Origin: Arcuatula senhousia
Taxonomy: Eukaryota; Mollusca; Bivalvia; Mytilida; Mytilidae
Length of the DNA: 64,000 nt
Assembly: GCA_963971305.1 (NCBI GenBank)
Contig: OZ020304.1
Location: forward strand, 78,244,355-78,308,354
Reading direction: 5' to 3'
Notes under the pieces: generated by a model
Database searches by the model: none
Seen by the model: the letters and a program-made list of their open reading frames with translations, nothing else
What the model was told of the DNA's origin: nothing
Translations under genes and position numbers: made by a program
In this document: positions 10,083-21,330 of the stretch, piece after piece
Numbering within the stretch: position 1 is the stretch's first letter
How the letters are laid out: each line of letters starts with the position of its first letter

Positions 10083-11784
10083 TTTCAGTAGACTTTACAT
10101 GCGACTATTTTTTATTGACATTCAATTACAAATACGATGCTAAATTTGAAAACGAGAATGAATGACATACGATGAAAAGAAAAACCCAAAAGCACAAAAA
10201 ATGTTACCAATTATTTTACAATATCAACACGTTTTTGAAATTTTATTTTGTTACTCATCCTTGTATTCTAAATAGAGAAAATAATTAAGCATTTTTGGTA
10301 TATATATCGATTTTAACCGAACCAAAAAGCACGATTGTGTCACAATATATTATATTCATGAGTTTCTAATTTTAGTTTGTGGAACTCAAATCCATCCTTT
10401 TTATTCTAATTTGTAACCAAAACTGAAATGGAAGTCGAAAATTTACAAAATCAATTTCCAGTTATTGTCTATTTCAGTTTCCGTGTCTTAAGGTCTCAAT
10501 TCGCAGAACAAACCATGCTTGTGAAGAAATCATGACCATGGTATGATAATATACTCTGAAATTGTTTATTTGACCACATATTCACTATATTCAACTTAGA
10601 ATAAAGATGTGTCAATAATTTTGGACTGGAATTTATATGATCAAATATTTTATATAATGGGATTATTTTTAAAGTAGTGCCACAAGGACTCCTAAATATC
10701 GTAATGCAAGACAGGACGACTAAAGAAACAAAATTATGAAATAATTAAACTTTTTTTCATCTATTATCCGTTTTTTTTTGCTTATTTATTATTCTCAAGT
10801 ATTGGATTCACAAAAACGTTGAATAATTTTTGTGACACCACATTGCCATTAGGGGCCAAAAGGAGCAAAAATGAAATGTAACATACCCTAAATTAGGGGC
10901 CAAAGGGGTAATATATTTCTAACTGTAATTTTTGGGTCTGCTTTTGAAAACAAAATGAATTCCTTGTGAAATATGGATGGAAAGCCCACTAAAGAATGAA
11001 TGTGTCAAAAAAAAACTTTGTCATTCAACCATGTGCTGCATATGAACATATTTTTCAGAGCAATTGACTATATATATTGGGCCTCAAACGTACAGGGCTC
11101 AGCATGTTGTGGTCGTATCATGCTGCTCGGCGAAGCTTTTTTTATTGTTTATTAGATTATTGCGTCTACCATAAAAGTTTTTGATTTACGACGTCAACTA
11201 AGGAGAAATTCTATTTGTGCAAATATTTTTTACAGAAAGTATGATTATTTGAACAAATAATTAAACAGAAGAAGCTTTTAGGTACATGCATATATTGGAT
11301 AAATAGTAGAAAAAAATAAATAGTATATATCTAGCAGTTAAATATCACATGTATCATATAATTTAGACTTATCAGATACGTTCCTATTTTGTGGGTTAGG
11401 ATTTTACAATTAAGAAATTTGAAGAAAGAAATTGAATCGGTATTTTTTTTTCATAAATATTGATGTGCAACCAAAAAAGAAAAATATCCAAAAACATGAT
11501 TGCCCTAGAACTTTAAAAAAGTTGCAAGATGTTTTTGTCCACCAGAAGCGTCATGATAAATTTGACAACAATCTTGTTTATTAACAAAATATTTTTATTT
11601 TCAGGTTATGCTGTTAACCGGCTGGTCCTTTTCGACACACAGATAATCAAAATGAACGAACTGAGATGATCAAAACATGTATAAAAATGTCCAAGTAGAA
11701 AAGAATAATCAAGGCAAAGTTTGAAATGGTCTTAATGTCGTATAGACATAGAACCTAAGTGGATGGTGAAACCTTGTTTTATTT
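10083..11784. other. Spacer without recognised genes
   Basis: About 10120-10380 resembles 15900-16030 and 19250-19460 (old dispersed repeat). A short direct duplication of AGGGGCCAAA occurs at 10850 and 10898. Nothing else supported. Confidence 0.45.
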
Positions 11785-12075
11785 ACAGTGTCACACTATT
11801 TTACGTAACTATGTATTATGGATTAAGCAATTTTACAGTGTCACATTATTCTATGTAACTATATATTTTATGGACTTGAAGATCGCAATGGAAGAGGGAG
11901 GTTTGGCGCCATAAAACCTGGTTTAACCCACCATTTCGTTTGAAATGCCTGTACCAAGTCAGGACAATTGCGATCCACCAAGTCTCCGGTATGACTGATT
12001 CGTTTTTGTCATTTTCTCTGGACTATGAGATTGATCATTCAAGTTCGGTAGTTTTGTTATTACCTTTATTATGGA
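11785..12075 (+). repeat. PLE-B solo 3' end
   Basis: 5'-truncated PLE-B UTR: GGTTTGGCGCCATAAAACC (11909), CAATTGCGATCCACCAA, ending GTTTTGTTATTACCTTTATT. The leading CACTATTTTACGTAACTAT block also occurs at 13788, so this and 13780-14075 are one subfamily. Confidence 0.85.
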
Positions 12076-12500
12076 ATAATAGTCCTCTTTTCTTTCAATC
12101 TTAGGATTCAGTAGTAACACAAAAATTCCAATAGCTAAACTTTTATGAAAAAAAGCATTGATATGCCAAGCTATATCATCATTAGGTCTTTTTACAGACT
12201 TTTAAAATATGATGAATAGAGGACAATAATATAACGACACTAATTCTTTTTGAAACTGAAATTAAAAGGTTTGGAAGTGGAAGCAGACATGGAAATGACA
12301 GGAAATTTTCACTTTAAGGATTTGTTCTACCAACAAGTGAAGTACCATGTGCTTATTAATTAGAGACAAAAAAAGCATTTACAGCACAGTTTCTTACCGA
12401 TCGAAAAATACTTAAAAAAACTTACAGTTCAATCAAAGCGGTAATTTATAAAATAGAAGTTTTGACTTAAATAAATTAAATAAATTGAAAGTGAAAAAAA
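12076..12500. other. Spacer with old dispersed repeat
   Basis: 12240-12400 resembles 6050-6200. No gene seen. Confidence 0.45.
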
Positions 12501-12960
12501 ACAAGAGGCTCCCAGGAGCCTGAATCGCTCACCTGACATATGTGCCTGAAGTAAAGATTATAAGGCAAAATCTATTTAACGTTGAAAGGGTCAGAAGATT
12601 AATAAGGGGGTCATCTGACAATATGGTGGATCTAAAGGTGCTGATCACTTTTGTTCTCAATCAAAATCTAAAAATCTGTCACCCTTTTTGAGTTATTTGC
12701 AAAAAACTGCCATTTACCCGTATGTTCTATTTTAGCCACAGCGGCCATTTTTTACGACCAATCAAAAATCCCCACATCAGTTCTATACACCTAATGCTAA
12801 TAAACAGCTATACCAAGTTTGGTTCCATTTGGACTTAAAGTGTCAGAGGAGTTAACGTTTTCAATGAAATGAGGAAATGCTGTTAAAATGCTAAATTTTG
12901 ACGTTCTAAGGGCAATAACTCCTAAAAGGAAAGGCCCTACAACGTTGACGGACTTTCGAC
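12501..12960 (-). repeat. Dispersed molluscan repeat with terminal palindrome
   Basis: Begins ACAAGAGGCTCCCAGGAGCC, whose AGGCTCCCAGGAGCCT palindrome and adjacent AATCGCTCACCTG are familiar from the 3' ends of dispersed repeats in bivalves. The class (SINE or LINE tail) is not clear from sequence alone. No coding frame. The end at 12960 is approximate and the strand is a guess from the terminal motif. Confidence 0.5.
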
Positions 12961-13344
12961 CCTCGAATACACCATTGGTGCCTCTTTCCTTCTTTTGAGA
13001 AAACCATCAAACTCTTGTTAACCCCTAAAAGACACTGAGGCTGTTTTCAGTTGACCTACTCTAGTTAACTAGAGTTAACCCGAGTAACAAATAAACGACT
13101 AGAGTTCGGACTCGGGTAAACCCCGATGACCTTTAACCCCTACTCGAGTTTAACCCTGGCAAAGGCAGGGTTGGTAGAGTACGTGACGTCATGAGTAGAG
13201 TTTACCTGCTTGATTTTTAAAATAATACGTATCTAATGTTAAATTTCCCTAAAATTACATTAGAAAATGTTTTTTTCATTCTATTATTTAAAAGTTTTGA
13301 AGTTTTATTGTTATAATAATGTCGCTATGGTCAACTCTATACTA

Positions 13345-13660
13345 GAAAATAGAAAATACGTCTCATACGATCACTAAACAAATTCTTTCTTCGTTATCAG
13401 CCACTAGTAGAAAAGTTCAGATATGATAGTGAATTGTTTTAATTAGTGTTTGGCTGGTCTGCTGTACTGAGATGATCACCTCAATATCCCTATTGTGTCT
13501 CACAACTATGTTGTGTTCTATGGTCATTACCGGATCCTAAGATCGCAATGGAAGAGGGAGGTTTGGCGCCATAAAACCTGGTTTAACCCACCACTTCTTT
13601 GGAAGTGCCTGTACCAAGTCAGGACCATTGCGGTCTTTAATTCTTCTGGTTTTGTGTCTT
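13345..13660 (+). repeat. PLE-B solo 3' end (nested)
   Basis: Begins in the last PLE-B codons (TACGTCTCATACGATCACT) and runs through the 3' UTR to about 13650, where it becomes unrelated. Confidence 0.8.
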
Positions 13661-13779
13661 TCTCAAATAAAAATTACAACAAAGTTCAAGACAAAAGCTT
13701 CTGCATTTTATTCATGATAATTTTCATATCCTACATGTCCTATTATGTTCGACTTATAAAACCTAATTCCAAGAAAATT

Positions 13780-14075
13780 CAACAGTGTCACACTATTTTA
13801 CGTAACTATTTATTATGGATTTAGAAAATTTTACAGTGTTACACTATTCTATGTAACTATATATATTTTATGGACTTGAAGATCGCAATGGAAGTGGCAG
13901 GTTTGGCGCCATAAAACTTGGTTTAACCCACCATTTCGTTTGAAATGCCTGTACCAAGTCAGGACCATTGCGATCCACCAATTCTCCGGTATGACTGATT
14001 CGTTTTTGTCGTTTTCTCTGGACTATGAGATTGATCATTCAAGTTCGGTAGTTTTGTTATTACCTTTATCTAGAG
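13780..14075 (+). repeat. PLE-B solo 3' end (nested)
   Basis: Same subfamily as 11785-12075, ending GTTTTGTTATTACCTTTAT. Confidence 0.82.
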
Positions 14076-14226
14076 TACCCCGTTTTTGAAAAAAAGTACA
14101 CATATAAACTTGACACTAGAATAATTTGTTCAGTTGAAAAATCAAGTGCTCATGATCCTACCGAGCTAATAATAAAAAATCACTCTACTAGGGTTAACTC
14201 GAGTCGGTCAACTGAAAACGGCCTGA

Positions 14227-16210
14227 AAACAAGGACAAAAACCCACGAACTTATAAGATTAAACGAAATTTAACTGTAAGAATTTCACATTAAGGTTTAT
14301 CTATACGGTTACCTCAAAATGGCTAAAATTTTAGATCGATTTTTCAGTAAATGTACAGCAACAACTGCATACAACATTCAAAGGACCTAGATATATTAAT
14401 TTCTTTTTACTTTTTATTAATATTTTATGATGAATTCTGTTATTTGCAAGTTCTGCTTTCTTCCCATTTTTGTACACAGTCGATTTTAGGTTAATATCAC
14501 TAACACCCTTGCAGATGGCCTCAAATCTCATGCAACATTTGATTAAAATTTGACTAAAAGTGTTCATAAACATGTCAGTTGAGGGGAACAATTGGGATAG
14601 TTTGTTCTTATTCAAAATGCATTTTGAACGCAAAAAAATCACACATGTGTCAATGCAATACGGTGTGTCCATATCTAGGTCCTACTATATATAACTCATT
14701 TTCCTGATAATGTGCCGTTTGAGCTATACATATACTAAAATTTTCTTCAAAAAGTTCACTGTCCTGATGAACATTAAAGTATCTCAAACCTAGGTTTAAA
14801 CGAATAAGTAAAATAGTACTTCTTCTTTATAAGGCAACTATTATCAAGTACTTATGTGCCTAGATTTTCCTAATCTAAAAATAACAACAACGTGACTTTG
14901 TGGTGCTACTGTACGTTAACAAACTTAATTGAGTTAAGAATTATAGATATGAAGGCCAACCTTAACATTGATTTATGAATATTCTTTTTATGAAAAAACA
15001 CTTTACAAAAACATATATTATACCATCGTATTTGTAATATTATGTTGCTGTTCATCTCAGAAATTAGGCATATTATGTTGGTGAGGATTAACATATACAG
15101 TAGATTGTGACACAAATCCCTCTAATTTGCAATGGAAGAGATATAAACCCATAAAAGGTTTTGAAAATAATATTTCACAACTATCAACTTACTAACATTA
15201 CGTAATTAGTCCTCTCATAAATGTAGAATGATAGTCACTTAATCTCTGAAAGGACAGGGAAAATATACTAATCTACAGACAGATATATTTCAGGCCAAGA
15301 TCCAAGGAAAGGCGTACCGGACGTACGCTCCCCCTAAAACTGATTTGCCCTAAATACACGTAAAAGTAAAAAAGAAACCACTTAAAAAGATTTCACGCCT
15401 CTGGTTATCCCATTTGTACCTCTGCTTCTTTTTATGGTGCATTATATAACTCTAAATTAGCATAATTCATATTTTTGTAAATATTTTGAATATGTACTTG
15501 TTGATTTTTTCTCCTTTTATACTTTCCACAGAAATTTTAAAAAATGAAAACGTTACCATACATTTATTAAGATCAGCTGCTTATATTGCATCATAATTCA
15601 CTGAAACTAGGAACAGTTACAACAGGAAAACAATGAATTGATTTATATGATAAAAATGTTTTGTATTACACTTTGTTTTTATCTCGGGCAAAAATATTAA
15701 TGATAAACGATTTCATGAAAAGAACAAAAAAGTGTTAAATTTTCTTGATGTTGACGTAGAACAACGTCTTATGCAGCCGACTTGCAAATTAATTGACCAA
15801 AAAAAAAAAATGTCACTGAACTTAAAAATCAGAAGAAATGACACAAAGTCATAATAGTGTCGGAATACAGGTAAATCAACAGCATTCGAATATAGAATTT
15901 CCATTGATTTGAAAAAAAGTGACTTATTTTATACAATATTCACGTTTTCTTTGATATGTTTTATTTTGCATCCTTTTATTCTAAAGAGAGAATATAATCA
16001 ATTATGAATAAAGGTCTAAAGTAAAATTAAGCTAAATCAACATTTTGTTAAGGTTTTTAGTTCATTATTAAACTTCTTATTTTAAATTTGAAGAACTAAA
16101 ACATATGATACTTTCCAAATTGTGAAAGATCGTGATGTTATAAAATATTCAAATGGGGTTTTTAAGACATTAAAGTCTTTAAAATGTTACAAATCAGAAA
16201 TCTGAGACAA
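14227..16210. other. Spacer with old dispersed repeat
   Basis: 15180-15290, 15575-15650, 15745-15775 and 15935-16030 align in order with 8290-8390, 8759-8830, 9940-9990 and 10220-10290. This indicates an old duplicated segment. No gene seen. Confidence 0.45.
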
Positions 16211-16231
16211 CCCTAACCCTATCCCTAACCC
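16211..16231. repeat. Interstitial telomere-like motif
   Basis: CCCTAACCCTATCCCTAACC: three to four CCCTAA units (one imperfect), the complement of the TTAGGG telomere repeat usual in molluscs. It directly abuts the minisatellite. Confidence 0.8.
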
Positions 16232-16410
16232 AAATTTCAACGTCTACAAATCTATGACAAATTTCAATATCTACAAAATCTATGACAAATTTCAACATCT
16301 ACAAATCTATGACAAATTTCAACATCTACAAATCTATGACAAATTTCAACATCTACAAATCTATGACAAATTTCAACATCTACAAATCTATAACAAATTT
16401 CAACGTCCAC
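16232..16410. repeat. 27-bp minisatellite, about 6-7 copies
   Basis: The unit contains ACAAATTTCAACATCTAC and recurs every 27 bp (one unit is 28 bp). Because 27 is a multiple of three, it creates an open frame of repeated MTNFNIYKS, which is a by-product, not a gene. Confidence 0.92.
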
Positions 16411-16435
16411 AATACAATACGGTATAAAACGGTTA

Positions 16436-16690
16436 ATGTGGTTATGCTGTATAACGATATTTCAAGGAATAACCTCTTATCAGCAGCTTTTGAATCAAAA
16501 CATTGGAAGATCACAAACCAAAAACATTGAATGAAAAGTTCTCAAAACCAAAAGGTTCTATCAAGAAAACCAAATCCAGCAACGAGGATATCGACCATGT
16601 GCATTTATACAAGGAAAGAAACCTGGTGTTTTAAACAGTTTTGAATTTAACGATCCGAAATTTCAATGACAAAAAATATTAGAAATTTAA
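16436..16690 (-). repeat. Hammerhead family F copy, decayed core
   Basis: On the minus strand: AAGCTG, CTGATAA (G8 changed to A), stem II GAGG/CCTT with loop TTATT changed little, GAAA, then a mutated palindrome and CAGCAT. Flanking sequence continues into the family F body (ACCTGGTGTTTTAAA in plus orientation), as at 27785-28140. Confidence 0.7.
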
Positions 16691-17198
16691 CTTAAGAAAA
16701 TTAAGAAACCTTTTTCTCCTTTTCTGGCTTTCATTTAAACGCTATTTTTACTCGTATCTGATTTAAAATTTAAGATGGAAAAATGCAAAAACTGAATAGT
16801 ATCATAAATGCAGTGGATTACCTACTGAGCAGATAACTAAAGAAGATACAATTTGAGAAAAGTCTTTTACTGCCAATTAAATCAACCCATTCTAGCATAG
16901 TTATGTTATAAAGATGTCTCTTTTCAATACTCTTCTAACATTTACTTTATAATTTGTCAGAAAATGATTTTTTGCTTTTCTATATTCAAATGCTTTAAAT
17001 ATATAATTATCATATACGTCAAACTCATTTTATTATGCATTCAATCCTCTTTTAATTGCAACAGGTTTGAACATTATACTTACTCACTTGTTATTATTAG
17101 TTGTGACGATGCAGTCCCGTCAGCCCTGAATATAGATACAATTTATTAGAATATTGTTGCAGCAGTAATCGTTATCTCCAAAGTACCTTGATGAACTC

Positions 17199-17304
17199 CA
17201 GGGTGCCGTTTCATAAAGCGATCGTTAGCCTTACGTGCATGTAAGCCCATTTAATCTGCATGGGATAACGACCACGTGCGATCGCTTTATGAAATGGCAC
17301 CCTG
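17199..17304. mobile_element. Palindromic MITE
   Basis: CAGGGTGCCGTTTCATAAAG and its inverse (one substitution) bound 106 bp. Same family as 6245-6356. No clear flanking duplication. Confidence 0.78.
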
Positions 17305-17518
17305 TTCTGCTGGGGGGGAATGGAACATTTGATTAGCTGTAATAGAATTCCTATACTCTGTGGTGTCAGGTGACGGCTATTGTATATTGTTTGATTTTGT
17401 TTCAAATTGTGCTATACTAACTGCTAAAACACATTTCTTTATAGGGAAAACGAATGAATATATATCTCTTTTATGAAAAATAGAAAAAAATAATAAATGT
17501 ACAAAGAAAACATATGAA

Positions 17519-17990
17519 GTGACCATACAGCTTATAATTTTTTATGCAGATGTAGTTAACATATATGTTGTAGTCTCATGTTCGTTTACTCCATATCCTT
17601 TCATAAATTATTTATTATAGGAGTTTGTCTTTAATGCCGTGTGGAGTAGAACAGTTCCCCGTGTTTTAGGTTCATGCTCTTTATTTTTTAGATGTGCTGT
17701 ACTTGTACATGAGATTACTTCTTATGTGTACACTTTGGTTATAACCATTATCTAAATTTATGTTAGTTCTAAAACCAAGGGTTTAACTTCCTCCATCGTA
17801 GTTTTGCCCTTAGCTATATTTATTTGGATTTCGTTTGGTTTTAGGCATTTTATACGCCTTTATACGCTTATGCTGATAAGGAATAAATTTCCGAAATGAC
17901 CATACAGCTCAAATTTGTTTTGCACTTGAAGTTAACATATATGTTGTAGTCTCTTTTCATTTACTCCATATCCTTCCATAAATTATACAT
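17519..17990 (+). repeat. Hammerhead family H, partial head-to-tail dimer (377-bp unit)
   Basis: GACCATACAGCT begins at 17521 and 17898, a 377-bp period, with the following GTTAACATATATGTTGTAGTCTC repeated in both (the first 20 bases are the landmark). Between them lie the box GTGGAG at 17641 with a C-run (TTCCCC) and, 232 nt later, CTGATAA (17873) with stem II GGAA/TTCC and GAAA. CTGATAA has G8 changed to A, and one CTG is apparently deleted from stem I, so the ribozyme looks dead. Confidence 0.65.
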
Positions 17991-18671
17991 TAAAGATTTT
18001 TTTTTCATGAAACAGCTGCCTGTACTTATCTTTGAAGTAACTGAAACCCGCGAAAGTTACAAGACAACAAATTGATCCACTCATTCATTTTTCTTTAATA
18101 CATTCTAATTTGTTCTAGGGTTAGTTTGGAATCATTTATATTTTAATTTCCATTTACCCAAAACCAGGACACTGCTTTATGCTGAAGATTGCTGCTTGTT
18201 TTCTATTGTTGCTTTGGCAATGGGCGGCAAGGTAAGGTGTTCACGGCTATGTCTCTTTAAAAAAAACAACCAATGTTCTTGAAACATAAAGATAAATTTT
18301 GAACACAAATGGTTATGAACATTAAATTAGTCGCTATTTCTGAAGCTTTTAATTGCCAATTTTTAAACGTCATGTCAGTCAATAGTTGGGATTACATTTT
18401 ATTGAAAAGTATATGAATAGTCTTGAAGTTTCTTCATGTTTTTATGGAACAACATCTTAAGAAGTAGACTTGTAATTTTTTAATTTAAAGATTTTTTCTA
18501 TATAGTTCGAAAACTTTTTCAGATAGAAATAAATTGTTGCTTGCTTAAACCTTAAGTTCATTTGACTCTACAAAATTCTCTATTGGATCGAAGATAGTCT
18601 ATTATATAGGTTTTTGTGCTTTGTAGGTAAAACATGCGTTTTTCAGGTTTTTGCCTAAGAATGAAATACTA

Positions 18672-18965
18672 ATGACAACAAAGTTCCAGACAATAAATTT
18701 TGCTACGCCTGACGCGCGTTTCGTCTATTCAAGACTCATCAGAGGCGCTCTACCAAACATATTGAAAATACCAAACACTATATGAATATGAAGAGCATAG
18801 AACAGTAAAAACCAAAAATACCAAACTGGGGAACCAAATTATTACTAAGATAATCAACCTATGTCTGGGGTAGGAAGAACCTTAGGGTTTATACAATTTT
18901 GAAATTTAGACCGATAATTTAAAACTTTAATGTTTTCTCCAACTCTAAAATGTTGGTTGCAGGTA
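18672..18965 (-). repeat. Hammerhead family D copy
   Basis: Single, incomplete copy of the 358-bp family D unit with an intact ribozyme at 18705-18748. The upstream box region is missing. Confidence 0.8.
18705..18748 (-). ncRNA. Hammerhead ribozyme motif (type I), family D
   Basis: Minus strand: stem I GCGCCT pairs with AGGCGT. Core CTGATGA (18742-18736), stem II GTCT/AGAC with loop TGAAT, then GAAA. Stem III lies in the palindrome ACGCGCGT, and the cleavage triplet is GTC. All core residues required by hammerheads are present. Confidence 0.85.
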
Positions 18966-19029
18966 GAGCAAAGATGCATAAACCATCATCTCTTCAAACG
19001 TCTCTTTTGGATAAAAAATGTCAGATGAC

Positions 19030-19230
19030 TCCTTACAGGGGATAAAAGAAAATAATGAGATGTGGAATAAGTGTATGCGACATACTCACACAACAAGCGA
19101 TAATTTAGAAAAAAAACCCAATAAAAAACCACCAGCAAAATGGTGTGTTAAACCATGTTTTATGGCGTGCCAAACCTCACTCTTCAATAGAGATTTTTAG
19201 GCCCGGTAGTAACACAAAATGCAACACGGT
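19030..19230 (-). repeat. Decayed PLE 3' UTR pieces
   Basis: Contains GAATAAGTGTATGCGACA (PLE-C end) followed by a PLE-B-like AAACCATGTTTTATGGCG stretch. Composite and decayed. Confidence 0.5.
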
Positions 19231-19731
19231 TACAATATTACACAACGAAATTAGAAAATTAGTAATTATTTAATCATATCAACACGTTTTTTTGGTTTAC
19301 TACTTTTTTACATCCTTTTAATCTAAAAGAGGAGAAATTAAGAATAAATTAAGGTTTGAATTAACAGAGGCGAATTAAGTGTTTTATAACAAACACAAAA
19401 CTGTACTATGTCACGATATATTCTGTATTAATGAATTTCTACCTTGACAATACTATTTTTAACAAGGTTTGGAAGTGTTTGGGCAATTAGTCCCCTATAC
19501 TTGTCGTAAAACATTTTTTATGAATGAAAAAAACCTTTAAGTATGGTTTAAGGTGAGACCTACACACACGTATATTATCTCATTTGTCATTATACTATCT
19601 CTATCGTCCCCATTTCAACGTATTTTTCTACTTAATATATATTGCATTCTTCTGATGCCGGCTGTGACCTATATTTTGTGCATGAATGACCACTCATAGA
19701 ACAATGATTAAAATCCATTCCTTCTTACTAA

Positions 19732-20012
19732 TAAGGCACCGACCATTTGATTTTCGCGAAAAGGGGGGGCTGATATTAAAAAAAAATTCTGGCTCTGATT
19801 TTTGGCCAAAAAAATTGTCTGGCCATATTATAGGTCGAAAAAAATAATTTGGCCCTAATTTTGCGCATTAAAAAAAAGAGGTGGTATGAACAAAATTTTC
19901 TAGCATTGAGTGTATGGGAAAAAATAAGCTGGCCCGCGCAGCGGTCGAAAAAAAATCCCGGATCGGGTGAAAATCCCAGGCCCCCCAAGAAAATCAAATG
20001 GTCGGTGCCTAA
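19732..20012. mobile_element. PIF/Harbinger-type MITE with TAA target duplication
   Basis: 21-bp perfect inverted ends starting GGCACCGACCATTTGATTTT at 19735 and ending at 20009, flanked by TAA at 19732-19734 and 20010-20012. G-run and C-run follow the repeats internally. TAA duplication and length (275 bp) fit Harbinger MITEs. Overlapping opposite open frames in it are not genes. Confidence 0.82.
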
Positions 20013-21330
20013 GTGCCATAGCAACCATATTGATATGGTAGGTGCACCTAATAATGCTTCAGTGATTGTGGGGGAAGAAAAATAAATGTTGCGAGATGGA
20101 GCATTATGTCTGTTGGACATACAATAAATCAAAATAACATTACGATGACTTTTAACGACTTTACACATCCCTCAACACATCCTCATTGCTAATATTATTT
20201 TGTAATGAAAGGCTTCCCCGACATCTGATACATTCAAACATTCAGTGTTTGGTACCATTGATAAGCCCATCGTGACAAATAAATACCGAAATACCTGAAC
20301 GAGCGACTGTAACAATTCATATATTGATGTTTTATTCTTCCTTTTAAAAGTTATGACATAATATTGTAATATATTCTTTATTATCAGACCTCATGTTTCT
20401 TTATAAAAGTTTTAACGTACAATTAGCATAAATACGTTCTGTTTGAAAGATCAATTACCGTGAATTTTCATATCATATACGTCATACAAACTAATAAAAA
20501 GTTTTTACACCTAAATTTATTGGTTAGAAATTGATAAAATCTGACAAAATTGAGAAAAAAGAAATAAAATAAACAAAAAAAAAATAAAATTTCATTTATA
20601 TTGCAAGTCAATTACAGTTTTGAATCTTTAAATTGCTAGATCATATAGAAAAATATATATTTTTAAACAAGAGTTTTTCCATATTAGCCTTATCGATCCG
20701 AAGACTCCCATAGTAAACCAAGATATGATATAAATATTTTCCAAAGTGTTTACACCATGCAGCTTATTGTTGATACACTTGCAGTGTTAGTGAATTTACG
20801 AACCGTCTTGTTTCTTAATGCTTTAATTTATTTGAAGGAAGTAAGTTATTTTGGACAATTCACGATGGCTTTTCTTTTCATTCTTTAGCATTTATCAATG
20901 CATACAGTTTTGAAAATTCAATACTTTTATTTTCTGGGTTTTCTGAGTCAAGTATTTATGGCAACGAACACTTCATGTTTGTTTTATATCATGCAGTGAA
21001 TCTCTCATTTAGTTTCAATCGAGTTTTTCTAAATATGATGAATTTAAACTTAAAAAAAACAGTCATATTGATTTCGATCACATAAAAAAATTTGAAAAAT
21101 GACAATTTATCCATAAATTAATAGATTACTTTATCAACTTTATGTTGAGCTTAACATACAATTCATAAAATAACAATTTTACTAAGTATCGACTCCGTCT
21201 CATATAAGAAATTTCAAATATGCTGGATATGCACTTGTTAAGAAGTAGTCTCTTGTCAATTCACATTAAAAGCAATAAAATAATGAAGATACAATAGTCA
21301 ATCAGGTGTAATAATGCTGTAATTGTAAAG
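20013..21330. other. AT-rich spacer
   Basis: No gene, RNA or repeat that I can support. Confidence 0.5.

Larger units (their letters stand above)
13036..14226. mobile_element. Harbinger-like MITE with nested PLE-B fragments
   Basis: Inverted ends GGC(T/C)GTTTTCAGTTGACC at 13039 and 14223 bound the element, with TGA on both outer sides (13036-13038 and 14224-14226) as a candidate 3-bp target duplication. Subterminal regions contain repeated GAGTTAAC motifs. Two PLE-B 3' ends lie inside. A 3-bp duplication fits the PIF/Harbinger group, though TGA is not the usual TWA. Confidence 0.65.

Noticed and set aside
16282..16530. Frame encoding repeated MTNFNIYKS
   Set aside because: Generated by a 27-bp minisatellite; no gene context.
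19776..20168. 130-codon minus-strand frame
   Set aside because: Lies over a MITE with low-complexity runs; no protein family resemblance.
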